From: Cliona cf. orientalis
Lineage: Eukaryota > Porifera > Demospongiae > Clionaida > Clionaidae
Direction of reading: 5' to 3'
Assembly (NCBI GenBank): GCA_963930775.1
Contig: OZ005699.1
Coordinates: 8,143,501 to 8,207,500, forward strand
DNA: 64,000 nt
The position numbers were made by a program, and so were the translations under genes. The notes beneath the pieces were generated by a model. That model saw only the letters and a program-made list of their open reading frames with translations. It did not search any database and was not told the origin of the DNA. Below are positions 1 to 14,078 of this stretch, piece by piece. Each line of letters starts with the position of its first letter. The stretch's first letter is position 1.

Positions 1-222
1 TCAATAGAGAATCACTCAGATACTTGTATGCAATTAGCGTACACTATCTATAGAGAGAAGGAAGTTAGAGGGAAACGGTGACTACATTGAATGCATAAAT
101 TACAATAGTAAGAAATGGGAACGAATTCTCCAACCATAATACAAGAGCAATGTGATTATACATAAAATTAATAATTACGAGTTGGCCGGAGAGTATTGTG
201 GCAGTACTGTTTAAGATGTGAA
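1..222. other. Window edge, non-coding
   Basis: No supported coding exon. This is the 3' flank of the minus-strand gene that ends at 223 and probably includes its 3' UTR. Confidence 0.4.
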
Positions 223-891
223 TTAGAAGCGCATACATGCCTCCGATAGAGTGGCATTGTCTTTGAAACATTCATCACCACAGAACGATTTATTTTGCAA
301 TAGTTCCATGAAGCAATTGGCCACATTCTTATACTGCGCCATCTGCTGAACACTCCACACAATACTTGTTACTGCAATAGCCGATGCAGCCAGCGAAATA
401 ACAATACTAATCAACACTAGGCAGCAGAGAATACGAATCCTGAAATCTCTTTTTGGAACCTCCTTTTGCAATTGATTGGCCTTTAATTCCTTGTCTTCTT
501 CAGCCGATGATGGTTCATTCTCTGACACGCTCTTCTTTGAATTCTGCGAAGTGTATACTTTTGGTACTGCTGGTAGAGGTTTAAAAGATCTTTTGCGAAC
601 AAGTTCACTACTGCTCTCATTGTTGCTACTCTCGTCGAGCGAAAAGTTCCCACTTTGATTCGCAATTGCATACTCATTCTTTGAAGCGTCGTCAGTGCTA
701 AATACCATCAAAGATTTGTATCCTAAACTGTTCAGCTCTTTAGCACTGCTGGGTTTGGACGTAATACCACTCAGATTCGCATACTCGGCAGCGCTGGCAT
801 TTGGTACCAGATCTTGGTAGACGTATTTTGATACTTGATTATTGTCATCAGTTGTCCCTTGTACATCATCGTATATTTCTTCTAATTCCAT
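223..891 (-). CDS. Single-pass membrane protein with ITAM-like cytoplasmic tail
   Basis: An intronless 222-residue ORF with no N-terminal signal peptide. Residues 1-150 are polar, rich in Ser, Asn and acidic residues. A hydrophobic segment at about 154-178 is followed by a short 40-residue tail with four Cys (193, 204, 208, 219) and Asn-glycosylation sequons. The order suggests a type II protein with a cytoplasmic N-terminus. That part holds Y7DDV, Y25QDL, Y37ANL, Y58KSL and Y74. YQDL-x8-YANL fits the ITAM spacing YxxL-x6-8-YxxL, and KPLPAVP (104-110) fits a class I SH3 ligand. A role as a tyrosine-kinase-coupled signalling or adaptor receptor is inferred from these motifs only; I do not recognise a named family. 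The ATG at 891 is the first in the frame. A spliced 5' exon cannot be excluded. Confidence 0.7.
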   Translation of the reverse strand: MELEEIYDDVQGTTDDNNQVSKYVYQDLVPNASAAEYANLSGITSKPSSAKELNSLGYKSLMVFSTDDASKNEYAIANQSGNFSLDESSNNESSSELVRKRSFKPLPAVPKVYTSQNSKKSVSENEPSSAEEDKELKANQLQKEVPKRDFRIRILCCLVLISIVISLAASAIAVTSIVWSVQQMAQYKNVANCFMELLQNKSFCGDECFKDNATLSEACMRF

Positions 892-1685
892 CGCTATTAA
901 TCAAGGATCAATTATTTTTAAGCTCAACGGCTATTATATAACTGTCAGCGTCGTTAGCTGGCTTCTGAACTGAACTACTATTACGGCTAAATGGTACTGC
1001 TATAGAATTAATATTCGTTCTGTGTTCAGAATACGTTACAAGTGAAGATACTCACTATTTTATTATAGAAATCGAACACATAGTAACTATTACTAGCAGA
1101 GCCTTGCTGCAGTGCATACACATGGCATTGTGTGTACGAAGTGTGCTTACCACTGAGTGCATGCAAGCTGTATTTGGTGTTTCTCTGTAGTATATTATAG
1201 TATGATCACGAGTTTGGTGTTTACATTGAAAGGGGATAGTGAAAGTTTTGCCTTATCTCCCACGGACTTCCTCCATTACTGGATATTTCCTTGATATTGA
1301 AGCACTACATGTACTGTATTACTACCTTATTTTATTATGGGAGCAATCCCCCCAAGGAGTCATAATTATTATTATTATTATTGTTGTTGTTTGAACATGC
1401 ACATGATTGCATGTGACATGCATGCATGCATACATGCAATGTCATGTATGTACAGGCAGTATGTATACACCCTGGTTTATAGCAGGGAGTACAAAATCAT
1501 CATTGATATCCTTAATTGGCTTATTAGCTTCTTGTCCATTATGGCAAGCTCAATGGATCATGCATGCTCTTCATCGATCATCATGATTTATGATATTATG
1601 GCTGCATGTGTTTCACAGCTGTGCATAATAATATATTATCATTCTGTTAGTTGATAGAAAAAATTAAATTACTGAATAGAGAGAG
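892..1685. other. Intergenic, no gene seen
   Basis: About 0.8 kb between two minus-strand genes. It contains a (TTA)n run near 1365 and a CATG/GCATGC-rich semi-palindromic stretch at about 1395-1460. The ORF at 1337-1654 is a His/Ile/Tyr-rich product of these repeats and has no protein-like features. Confidence 0.5.
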
Positions 1686-4600
1686 CTATAGTTTCAGTCC
1701 AGCCTCTCGGCTGCTTTTCAGTATCAGCTTATCTAATTTTTTGCTCAGTGTTTGCTGTTCAGTGTGTTTCAGCTTCTGGATTGCTGTTGCTGTTGACACA
1801 GCAGGTGGCGCCTTCTGCTGATAACTCTTTAGATGGTCCACCTCCGCTTGAACTGCAACAAAAGAGAATAGTTAAAATGCAATAATAACGAAGGGCTCAG
1901 AAGCAAAGTGGGCTAACCCCGAACTAAATGTGGGGAATTGTCTAAAAAGCTCAAAAATGGACTAAAAATGTACTCGACCAAGTTGCCAAAAAATTAAATG
2001 TTTTATATACCTCATGAAACACATGTTTTCAAGATTCGGGGGGCTAAGTCAACATTAATTTTGTGGGTTAGCCCACTTTGCTTCTGAGCCCTTCAATTAT
2101 TATTGTCTATAATAGGTGGGAGTAGCCCAGCCCCCTTCTTTCTCTCAGTACACCACAGAGTTATTATTATTTGTGGCGTTGGGTGAGAGCTACCTTTTGG
2201 GACTAGATCACTTTAATACTACACACATACACACACACACTCACACACACAAACATAAACATGTACTCACACACAACAACAACAACAGTTCACGGAAAAC
2301 AGAATCTGATGCTTACTCTTTGATAATTCTTCAGTGAGTCTTTCACAGGCTTCCTGCTTCTCTTTGCACGCAGCCTCCAGTCCTGCACAGTTATCAATAC
2401 CAGTGTTCATTCTCTCTCTCCCCCCCCCCCCCCCAAACTTCAAGGCCTGATAATATAGAAGGGCACAGTGGGTGGAGTCTGTAGCCACAACAAAGCTTTA
2501 GGGTTACCCCATTCTCCACACCAAAGGGAGTTCTGTGCTGAAGGCTTGTTGGGCTGACATGCCTTAGGTACATTAGGGAGAACACTGAATACAATAATGT
2601 ATAGCTGGAAAATTTGGCGGGGAATTAAATTTGGCAGTTTGGCGGTCTATATTACAACCGTCAAAATTTCCTACTCACATATATACATATGGCGATCTGG
2701 TACCAAACCACCAAATTTAAATACGCTAATAGTCTTGCAATAGTGATTTTGGGCTCAACCGTCAAATTAATTCCTGCCAATATTTCTGGCTATACGGTAT
2801 ACCACCAATGACTCAAAGAGGCTCAGCAGCTGGGAGTGACTAAAATTAATGATGCTGAATTGAGCTTACTTTGAATGGCTTCAGTGTTTTCCTTGTTCCC
2901 ATCTTCAAGTGGCTTTAGCTCTGTCTTGGATCGAAGTTCGTCTAGCCTGCTCTCCAGTTCCCTTACTCCACTACACACGTGATGTAAGATAGATTACACA
3001 CACATACGTATACATGCACGCTTTGTTCCCAGGCCCATTCCCAGCTTTTAAATGTTGGATGCCTCCCACCTTCCAGTATCCAACATTGAAAAATTGGGAA
3101 TGTGTCTTTGAATGAGGTTAGCACATCCACATACACACACGGCCCTTCAGAGAGATATCCTCCCATCACGATTGCGTAGCTCTCCAAAACGATCTTAACC
3201 ACCTCTTCAGATGGACACAGAAATGGCAACTCTCCCTCAATATCACGAAATGTAAGATGATGCGGATAACTAACAAGAAGAAACACATCTCCTACACGTA
3301 CTGTTTGAACAACTCTCCTCTGGAGTGGGTAGATACTTACAAGTATCTAGGTGTGAAGATACAAAGCAAACTAGTTTGGGGCGAGCACATTCAAGATGTT
3401 TCAAACAAAGCTTCCAGAGTGCTGAACGTTCTAAGACGCGCAATGTATGGATGTCACCACACTGCCAAGAAGAGGGCTTACATGGCCCTCGTAAGGCCAC
3501 ATCTGGAATACTGCTCCCCTGTCTGGTCCCCTCATCAGCATAAACTAAACGAAGCACTGGAAAAGGTACAGAAGAGAGCAGCAAGGTGGGTGTGTGGAGC
3601 ACGCTGGGACAACGAGAGATACCATTGGTCCAAGACTTACGCTGACTGCTGTGATGAGCTAAACTGGCTTACTCTGGAAAACAGGAGGAAGCTTCTGAAC
3701 GCATGTCAAACATACAAAATAGTACACAGTCTGGACTGTATTCCCTTCAGTGACTACTTCAAATTCAAGCCTCGTCCCCTACGATCACATACCTACTCTC
3801 TTTTTGTATCACAGTCACGTGTTAATGCTTTTAGGTTTAGTTATTTTGTAAATGCACCTCATTTATGGAATAATTTATCTCACGAAATTGTAAATTCTTT
3901 ATCACCTGCTAGTTTCAAAACAAAATTATTTAAGTCTATGCTTTTATCTCAAGCGCGTGCTTAGTGTCCTTTATTTTTCGTGTTTCCTGTACTATGTTAT
4001 TTTTATTTATTCTTGTTTTACCTCTGTTACTAAATTACTCTCTATGTTCTTTTGTGTGTTAAGGGAAGTACGTCTATAGGATTACCTTTTGTACAACCCG
4101 TTCCATGTATGGATAAAATCAATTCAATTCAATTCAATTCACGAATGCACATGTGCATACACACCATACATGATGGAGGCAGACCTTTGTTCCTTTGCTT
4201 CTCCTTCATTCAGTTGTTTGAGCTGATTCTGCTTCTCCCTCAACTGTCTCTTCAACTTCCTGCTCTCTTCAATTAGCGGGGCTGCCTAATAAAAACGTTA
4301 TTAATAACTTTAATGACTGAATTGATAACCTAACTCACACCAGGCTCTCCCCTTAAAGCAGAAATAGATGAGTTCAACCAATATAAGTGAGACTTACTTC
4401 TTCTGCTTGAAGCAGATTCTTGGCAAACTTTCGTCGATCTGTTTGTCTATTAGAGGTGAGAAATTAAATTTGTGTCCAATGTACACATGTACTGATCTTA
4501 TACGATCGATTACTTACTGCTTCAGTATTGACTGTTGGATCTCTCTCAGTTCCTTGTCAATGGACTCCACCTGACTCCTCTTCTCTCTAACACCACACTC

Positions 4601-4807
4601 AAGTCTCTCCACTAGTGCCTATTGGTGTATAAATTTGAATACATACCAGTTATACCAGTAGTTTCTAGTAGGGTAGTCAGTGATTTGATTCTACCAAGAG
4701 CCCCTATCTACTTAAATTTTAATACTACAAGAAAATTATTTCATCTAGGGTGACTATCATACCTCGACCTCTCCATCGGAGAGCTTTTCCAGCTCCTTTT
4801 TGTTCAT
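1686..4807 (-). CDS. Coiled-coil protein, seven exons
   Basis: Seven minus-strand exons join in frame: 4763-4807 (ATG at 4807), 4518-4618, 4398-4446, 4185-4285, 2870-2970, 2317-2382 and 1686-1852 (TAG at 1686-1688). They total 630 nt and encode 209 residues. Introns have GT-AG ends; the donor next to 4185 is weak (GTCTGC). From about residue 15 to 150 the protein is Glu/Lys/Arg/Leu-rich with heptad-like hydrophobic spacing, typical of a long coiled coil. A Pro/Ala/Thr stretch follows, then a basic helical C-terminus ending in REAGLKL. There is no signal peptide or membrane segment, so it is probably cytosolic, cytoskeletal or nuclear. I do not recognise the family. It shares a 99-bp divergent promoter with the peptidase gene at 4907. 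The intron at 2971-4184 carries a retrotransposon remnant in the opposite orientation. Confidence 0.72.
2596..2799. mobile_element. MITE, TATAGC/TTTGGCGGG family, copy 1
   Basis: An element of about 200 bp in an intron of the coiled-coil gene. Its left end (TGTATAGCTGGAAAATTTGG) is the inverse of its right end (CCAATATTTCTGGCTATAC). Copy 2 at 6119-6321 is collinear over its whole length. The arms contain TTTGGCGGG and CCAAATTT motifs. There is no coding capacity. Confidence 0.75.
3120..4141 (+). mobile_element. 5'-truncated non-LTR retrotransposon (Jockey/CR1-like)
   Basis: An open frame running from a stop at 3119-3121 to 3964 encodes the C-terminal part of a non-LTR reverse transcriptase. 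It shows a W..WQLSLNITKCK segment, YKYLGVKI, LVRPHLEYCSPVW and LEKVQKRAARWV, all standard motifs downstream of the catalytic core. The catalytic YADD region and everything upstream are absent, so this is a dead 5'-truncated insertion. The ORF is followed by an AT-rich 3' UTR that ends at about 4119-4140 in a short (AATTC)n tail, as expected for target-primed insertion. It lies in an intron and runs antisense to the coiled-coil gene. Clade placement is from motif style only. Confidence 0.82.
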
Positions 4808-4906
4808 CTCTCAAATTTGGTACAGACAAGCCAATTTTCCCGCCAAAATGCTGCTGATGTCAGCAACCTCAAATAATGCCAACGTCAGCAGAATTGAAGC
4901 ACTGCT
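4808..4906. promoter_or_regulatory. Compact bidirectional promoter with E2F-like palindrome
   Basis: Only 99 bp separate the ATG of the minus-strand coiled-coil gene (4807) from the first ATG of the plus-strand peptidase gene (4907). At 4835-4848 lies TTTTCCCGCCAAAA, a near-perfect match to the E2F/DP consensus TTTSSCGC on both strands. Two TGATGTCAGCA/AACGTCAGCA-like motifs, with CRE/MARE-type cores, follow at about 4856-4889. No TATA box is obvious. Shared control of the two genes is an inference from geometry. Confidence 0.55.
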
Positions 4907-7638
<2,732 letters not shown>

Positions 7639-8468
7639 TGTGATGACGAATACCTAAACTTACTCTAGAATATTAGGAGAATGCATGGTAGCTCGAATGT
7701 TGGGTATCTATCTCGATTAAATATCGGGAGAAGCTCGAGTGTAATAATTATTGCTGTACAAATTTTCATTAATTTTGCAATACAACAAACAATTGAAACT
7801 ACTCCATGTTGAGGTAACTACACTTAAGAAATTAGCTAGAGCTTCACCACATAATAATATACCCTGAGTGAATATATGAGCTGTACTTGTGCATGTATTC
7901 TATTCCCGACTATTTTTACCCCGCGCGCATGCGCAAGGGGTAAAGCAATCGGTTTGTATGTCTGTTGTTGTTGTTGTCGTTGTCGTCGGCACGAAAATCG
8001 CCAGATCTCGAGTTCTAGGTGTCTGTGCGTGTTGTAAGCACAACATATCGGTAGATATCGGTGAAAATTAAAACTGGTTTGTACGCGCTTCGAATTGCTC
8101 AAAAAGGCTTACTAGTGCTACAAATCGTGCATTTTCTGTTCTGCATGCCTGTGGTTTGTCGACCACACCCACTCTTTTAGTATGCTGATGCAACTGCGCA
8201 TGCTCAAGCTCAGTGTTGAAAAGGGTCGTCAAGTCATAAAACAGCTATGCCCAAGTTGCAATATTGCAGAGTATTGCAGAGCGCGCGGGGTATGTGCTCT
8301 ACAGAGCTCTAGTTCCATAATTCAACAAAGGGTGTCAATACGTATTAAAATTTAATGGAGGTGCTGAATTCCATAATATTATACACAATGTACATGTATA
8401 CACATCGTCCACATTTAAAAGAAAAACCTCATAGATTGATCTACAGAAGTATGCATGCATGCATAATA
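7639..8468. other. Intergenic, no gene seen
   Basis: The 3' flank of the peptidase gene. It contains a GCGCGCATGCGC palindrome near 7922 followed by a (TTG/TCG)n run, which resembles a decayed repeat or a former promoter. There is no ORF with protein-like composition. Confidence 0.45.
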
Positions 8469-10731
8469 CACTGGAAAAAATGCTGCACTAAAAACATGCT
8501 AATCGCACTAAAAACAGACCAGTATCTTCTAGAAATTAGTAGCATGCACTTAACTCAAGTGCAATACAACCTGGACATAGATTATACCACACTAGTATTA
8601 AGACATGCATACTTTTTTAAGGACAAGCGTACTTTTTTTAAGACTGTACAAATCTAAATTAAAGCGACTTGGACTATTCTTTAGAAGTGTACATGCTTAT
8701 TAGAAGTGTGTAATATTAAAATTAGTAGCTAGAGTCTAAAAGTAGGATATTCTTCTAAAAACTAGTAGAAATCTAACATCTAAATAGTAGCTTATAAGCC
8801 TCTAAATTAGAGCTTCACACTAATGTTTAGTATCTTAACTTAATATTATTCTGTACCTACTTATACTTAGATTGCAGGCACTATGCTTTAGTGTTCACTT
8901 CCATATGCTTTAAATTTAAGCATCTTTCCTACTAGATTATAGTACGTGTATACTGAATGTTTGACTTCACTAGTTACAGCATACTTAAAGTAAGTACTGT
9001 TCCTACTAGACAGTAGTGTATGTGTGCTAAATTGCAGTACATGTTTACTAAAGCATTCTAGGTACTAAAATTTAGAAGTGTATGCTGTGCTATGTACTAG
9101 TATTAAGAGTTAACTTGCACTAAATGTAGTTCCACTGCACTAAGAGCTAGAGTACATGATATCACAAACTATAATCAAGTACCACTCCCACTACAGACTC
9201 CAGTGCATGCATACTAAAGTGTAGTGCAAGTATACTAGCTAGACACTAAATCCTAGTATCTTGCACTAATCTAGTGGGCGGGGCCAAAACGGCGGTACGC
9301 ATGCACGTGATATACATGTGACAGAAATTCAAAATTTAAGAAGCATGCAGCTGGGTGCGCTCGTGTTGGCTGCTGCTGCCATGGCTGCTAATGGACTCCA
9401 GCTCGGGCTAGAAGGCTTGTACTTCAGAAAAGGAAGGCTTTTGGTGATCATGGATGTGAATCTAGAAGTGATACATGAAGCCATTGGATGTGGCACGCGC
9501 CAAAAGTGAGTTTATTGAGACAAAAGTTTGAACCCGGGGAGTTTATTAACCTATGGGTTGTGATGCCTCAGGTAGTAGTGGATCCCTCCTCCTGTTGGGC
9601 TTTATGCAGTGAAGCTAGAGTCTACACCTGCTATTTCTGGTCCTGGTAAGCTTAGATACTCTGATAACTAGGAATCCCCTCCGTCAGTGGTATTTTACTC
9701 TCCAAACAGTTAACCATGGATTTTTGACTACTCTTCTGGCAGCGTATCATCTGAAATTTTCTTTGTAAAAGGCTAAGACAAAAGAAAAGGTTAGACAATT
9801 GTGTTTATTAAGCCTGATATATTGTTTATCAAATTTAAAATTAATTGTTTTCATTTGCACATGGCACAGATATCAACAGTAACAGTTGATTCCTTGATAA
9901 GGTATATTCATCTTCATTTCTAGTAGCATTTATTTGACAGATTTGATGTTGCAGTTTCTCATCAAGGCACCAAATTTCGGCAAAATTTGATCGACCTTTT
10001 CCATATGCCATTCATGACTGCATGTGAACTTATAAGGGAATGAAAATTATAAAGGTAAGATAATTTTGTTGTCATGGCTAATAGCACTCTTTGACACACT
10101 TGTTATTTTCCACCAGTTCCCTATCAAGGCAAACAGTATGATTATTCAACAGTTTCATCAATTAAATGGGATAAACCATCTGAATTTGATTCGCAGAGGG
10201 AGAGAAATTGGTGAGGATAGAACAAACTGGATCTTGTTGAAAAGCTTGCTATTAATACTGACCTTCAGTGCTTTATTTGCTGTTATTTATGGACCATAGT
10301 CTACTGACAGTTATTCTTTGTCCGTTATCTTTGCATTCTAGTGTTGAGTTGTTTATTTCTAATTGTTAGAGGTAAAAATTGCTATACTTAAGTATGTGAC
10401 ACTTAGACTAAGTGGTGTATATAATCTATGTACTAGTTTATAATAACTAAAAATAAGATCATTTTTCTAATTTTGAGAGTGGATTCTGCTAATGAAACTG
10501 TAGCAGAGACAACTAATAATGAGATACAATCTACTATAATTAAGTACTGTGTATCCAAGAATTAGTGGGACAAAGTTGTGTGTATCGACCACTAAGAGTA
10601 AGAACATGGCTCCTACAATTTAGAAAAGGCACACTAAAATCTAGACAAACCATGGCTTGTGACAGTGAGCAGCAAAAACACTAAAAATTGGTAGTTTTTC
10701 TACTAATATTTAGTATGCATTTTTTCCAGTG
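8469..10731. mobile_element. Non-autonomous 2.26-kb TIR element with TA flanks
   Basis: Termini are CACTGGAAAAAATGC on the left (8469-8483) and its exact inverse GCATTTTTTCCAGTG on the right (10717-10731), each flanked by TA, so the junction reads TACACTGG...CCAGTGTA. The interior, especially 8500-9260 and 10440-10700, is packed with degenerate ACTAAA/CTAGTA motifs in both orientations. No transposase-like ORF is present. A central GC-richer island at 9266-9520 starts with GTGGGCGGGGCC and holds a 54-codon ORF from ATG 9345 with a hydrophobic start, which ends beside a GTGAGT donor-like site. That island may be captured host sequence. The TA target suggests Tc1/mariner-type mobilisation (inference). 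Confidence 0.7.
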
Positions 10732-10766
10732 TAGTTAGTAAGTCATAACGCAGCTGGCAAGATGTG

Positions 10767-10814
<48 letters not shown>
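10767..10814. repeat. (TG)n microsatellite
   Basis: An uninterrupted TG run of about 45 bp, immediately outside the right end of the 8469-10731 element. Confidence 0.9.
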
Positions 10815-10818
<4 letters not shown>

Positions 10819-10903
10819 CATGCGTGCATGTGGGAGGGGGCAGGTTGAATCACTTGACTTCCATGAATTAACGAGATCCGATGACCAATCAATATTGATA
10901 GCC

Positions 10904-11635
10904 ATAGGGTCCTTCAAATTTAATACACTCAAACCGATCAACTAGATTAGTCATTTGACAGGTGTTCGAGTCTTTAATAATTCATTCATCAGTTTTCTAG
11001 GCTTGTGATCAACAATCTGCAGTTGCAGTGTTCATAGCTATAGGATCTAGGAAACCCTGATGTTTATAATTACTGCAAACGTCATGCTTGCAGTTTCATT
11101 TATTATAGTTATTTGTTGACTGTATCTTTAAGATAAACAAAACTACTTTGTGTTTGATATTATTACCTATTTCCTCATGAAGTATTACGTCGACTGGTAT
11201 AACAGTGGCTGTTTAAAGATGATAATTATGTTATGATCATGAAAACAACATAATGCATGTAATAGGGTCCTTCAAATTTAATACACTCAAACCGATCAAC
11301 TAGATTAGTCATTTGACAGGTGTTCGAGTCTTTAATAATTCATTCATCAGTTTTCTAGGCTTGTGATCAACAATCCGCAGTTGCAGTGTTCATAGCTATA
11401 GGATCTAGGAAACCCTGATGTTTATAATTACTGCAAACGTCATGCTTGCAGTTTCAATTTCTTTTTAATTTATTATAGTTATTTGTTGATTGTATCTTTA
11501 AGATAAACAAAACTACTTTGTGTTTGATATTATTACCTATTTCCTCATGAAGTATTACATCGACTGGTATAACAGTGGCTGTTTAAAGATGATAATTATG
11601 TTATGATCATGAAAACAACATAATGCATGTAATAA
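10904..11635. repeat. Tandem duplication, unit about 358 bp
   Basis: The segment 10904-11261 is repeated at 11262-11635 with only scattered substitutions. The second copy has a short T-rich insertion of about 16 bp near 11455. Both copies start ATAGGGTCCTTCAAATTTAA and end ACATAATGCATGTAATA. It is non-coding and, given the high identity, recent. Confidence 0.9.
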
Positions 11636-14078
11636 GGAATTAGAGAAAATACCTTGATAGCTATAATACTAAGTAATAAAAGTAGCAACTGTACTGTAGG
11701 AAACTTATGAACTTTGAAGGATATGAGCCGGAAACATGGGAATGACTATTTCCCACACTGGACAAGGTAGCTATAAATTTGAAGACACCACTCCATTGAG
11801 ATAGCTAAAGTCTTCACCAATGCAAGAGAAGAATCTACAAAGAAAAAATCAGTGATGAATACCGTAAAGATCTTCATTCTATTTACGTTATTTATCACTC
11901 TCAGTTCTACCTTGGACCTGGAGAGTGAAGTTCAAATGATTAAAAGCACATTTCAAAACAACAAAACTATCAATGCTGAGCATATTTTACGCAATATTGC
12001 AAAGAGAGCTGTTTCTCCCAGTAAGTACGTGTCAATTGCGAAATGCATTTTACTATAACGTATATATGAACTATATACATGCAGGTTCATGTTTGTCAAA
12101 ATTGTATGTAATGGCATTCACGTCTAACCTGAAGTGGGCAAATTCAGATTCAAGTCACGAAATAGAGCTTCAATACAATGGAAAAACGCAAACCATGGCC
12201 TTATATGATAGACCTGGAGATGACTATTTGTCGAATAAAGGTGATCTTTGGGAACTGAGTCTCTCCGACTGTGTCAAACTTCCAGAGATACAAAGAGTAT
12301 CTATTGTTGAAGGCGGAAATGACGGATGGAACATTGGATCTATCGTGACTTTAGTGAGTGATTCTTTGAATGTTCAATTACTAACACGAGATTTTAACGT
12401 GAATCGGTGGATTGATGGAGATGGTGCCTCTTCTCATGAAAAATTTGATCTCTCACTTTCCCGTTCTGAAGTCAATACAGGTTAGATGTACATTAGCTAT
12501 ATATGTATCATGTACACATTTTTTGGCTTTCATTACATGCTTACATGTAAGTCCTCGATAAATTATTATGCTTTATCATGTTTCAGGTTCATGTCTGTCA
12601 AGGTTGTATGTCATGGCGTTTACATCTGATCTATCAGGGGCCAGTTCAGATACCAGTCACAGTATACAGCTTCAGTACAATGGAGCTGTTAAAACCATGG
12701 CTTTATATGATAGGCCTGGAGACGATTATATGTCAAACAAAGGTGATCTATGGGAACTGAGTCTCTCGGGCTGGCAGTGCATAAAAATCCGTGATTTGCA
12801 AAGGGTATCTATCATTGCAAATGGAAATGACGGATGGAACATTGAATCTATTGTGACTTTGGTTAGCGATTCTTCGAATATTCAAGTAGACTACTCACAC
12901 AAAATTTTGATGTGGACCGCTGGATTGATGGAGATGGACCTTCTTCTCATAGACAATTTGATCTCACGCTACCTGGTAAATATCACATCACACATTATTT
13001 CCCACGGCATGGAATCTCCTTGCAGTTTCTGCGCACTAATTAAATTTTGCTACATAGTAGCTAGCTAATTAAAATTTTGACCCATGCATGCTCTACAAAG
13101 TTATATAGAATAACTGATGTTATTCTGATGCATTTCTTGATGTGCAGTACTTGACTGCCAACAGCTTCCTCCCCTAGGCTCAAGAAAAAGAGAATGCAGG
13201 AGTCTGTTGACGACCTTTACCTACGCACCAGTTGTGTGCATGAGCAGAAAGCACATGGCTTGCAGTAGGCAGAGCTGATAGGCGTGGGCAATAAATATGC
13301 AGTATTTGAACCGACCCTTGCGCATGCGCGTGGGGTAATTATTATGTAGTCTGAATGCCCGGTGCATTAATTGGCAGGCCATGCACTCTTTTTTTTGCTA
13401 CCTTTGCAAAATTATTAAATCTGAATCTCTCTCTTCCACAGGACCTTGTCTATCAAAGCTCTATGTAATGGCATTCACGTCTAATCTTAAATGGGCAAAT
13501 TCAGATTCAAGTCACAAAATAGAGCTTCAATACTATGGAGGAAAGCAAACCATGGCCTTATATGATAGACCTGGAGATGACTATTTGTCAAACAAAGGAG
13601 ATCTTTGGGAACTGAGTCTCTCCGGCTGCATAAGACTTACTGAGTTACAAAGAGTGTCTATTGTTGAAAATGGAAACGATGGATGGAACATTGAATCTAT
13701 AGTGACTTTGGTAAGCGATCCTACAAATGAGATTCAAATGCTAACGCAAAACTTTCATGTAAACCGTTGGATCGATGGAAATGGAGATCCTTCTCATAGA
13801 CGCTTTGCTCTGACACTTTCACTCTCTAAAGTCAATGAAGGTTAGCATATACACATTGTAAGCTTGTGGATAATTATTACAATTGTAGATATTTTGAACC
13901 TAATTTTGATTTCACTCAGGTTCATGCCTGTCAAAGTTGTATGTCATGGCATTTACATCTGGTAAATCAGGGGCCAGTTCGGATACCAGTCACCGTATAC
14001 AACTTCAGTACAAAGGAGGTGTTAAAATCATGGATTTATATGACAGGCCTGGAGATGACTATATTACATCCCCAGTAG

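Larger units (their letters stand above)
10734..11854. other. Upstream region of the PLAT/PI-PLC gene
   Basis: No gene seen. It holds a (TG)n tract at about 10767-10814 and a tandem duplication at 10904-11635 (separate entry), then about 220 bp of leader before the ATG at 11855. Confidence 0.5.

Noticed and set aside
1337-1654. 105-codon plus-strand ORF
   Set aside because: Composition follows TTA/TTG and CATG repeats; no protein-like pattern or splice context.
12587-12975. Possible tiny intron explaining the frame change in PLAT exon 3
   Set aside because: The extra sequence is only five bases, far below any intron size, and the flanking codons align with paralogues on both sides.
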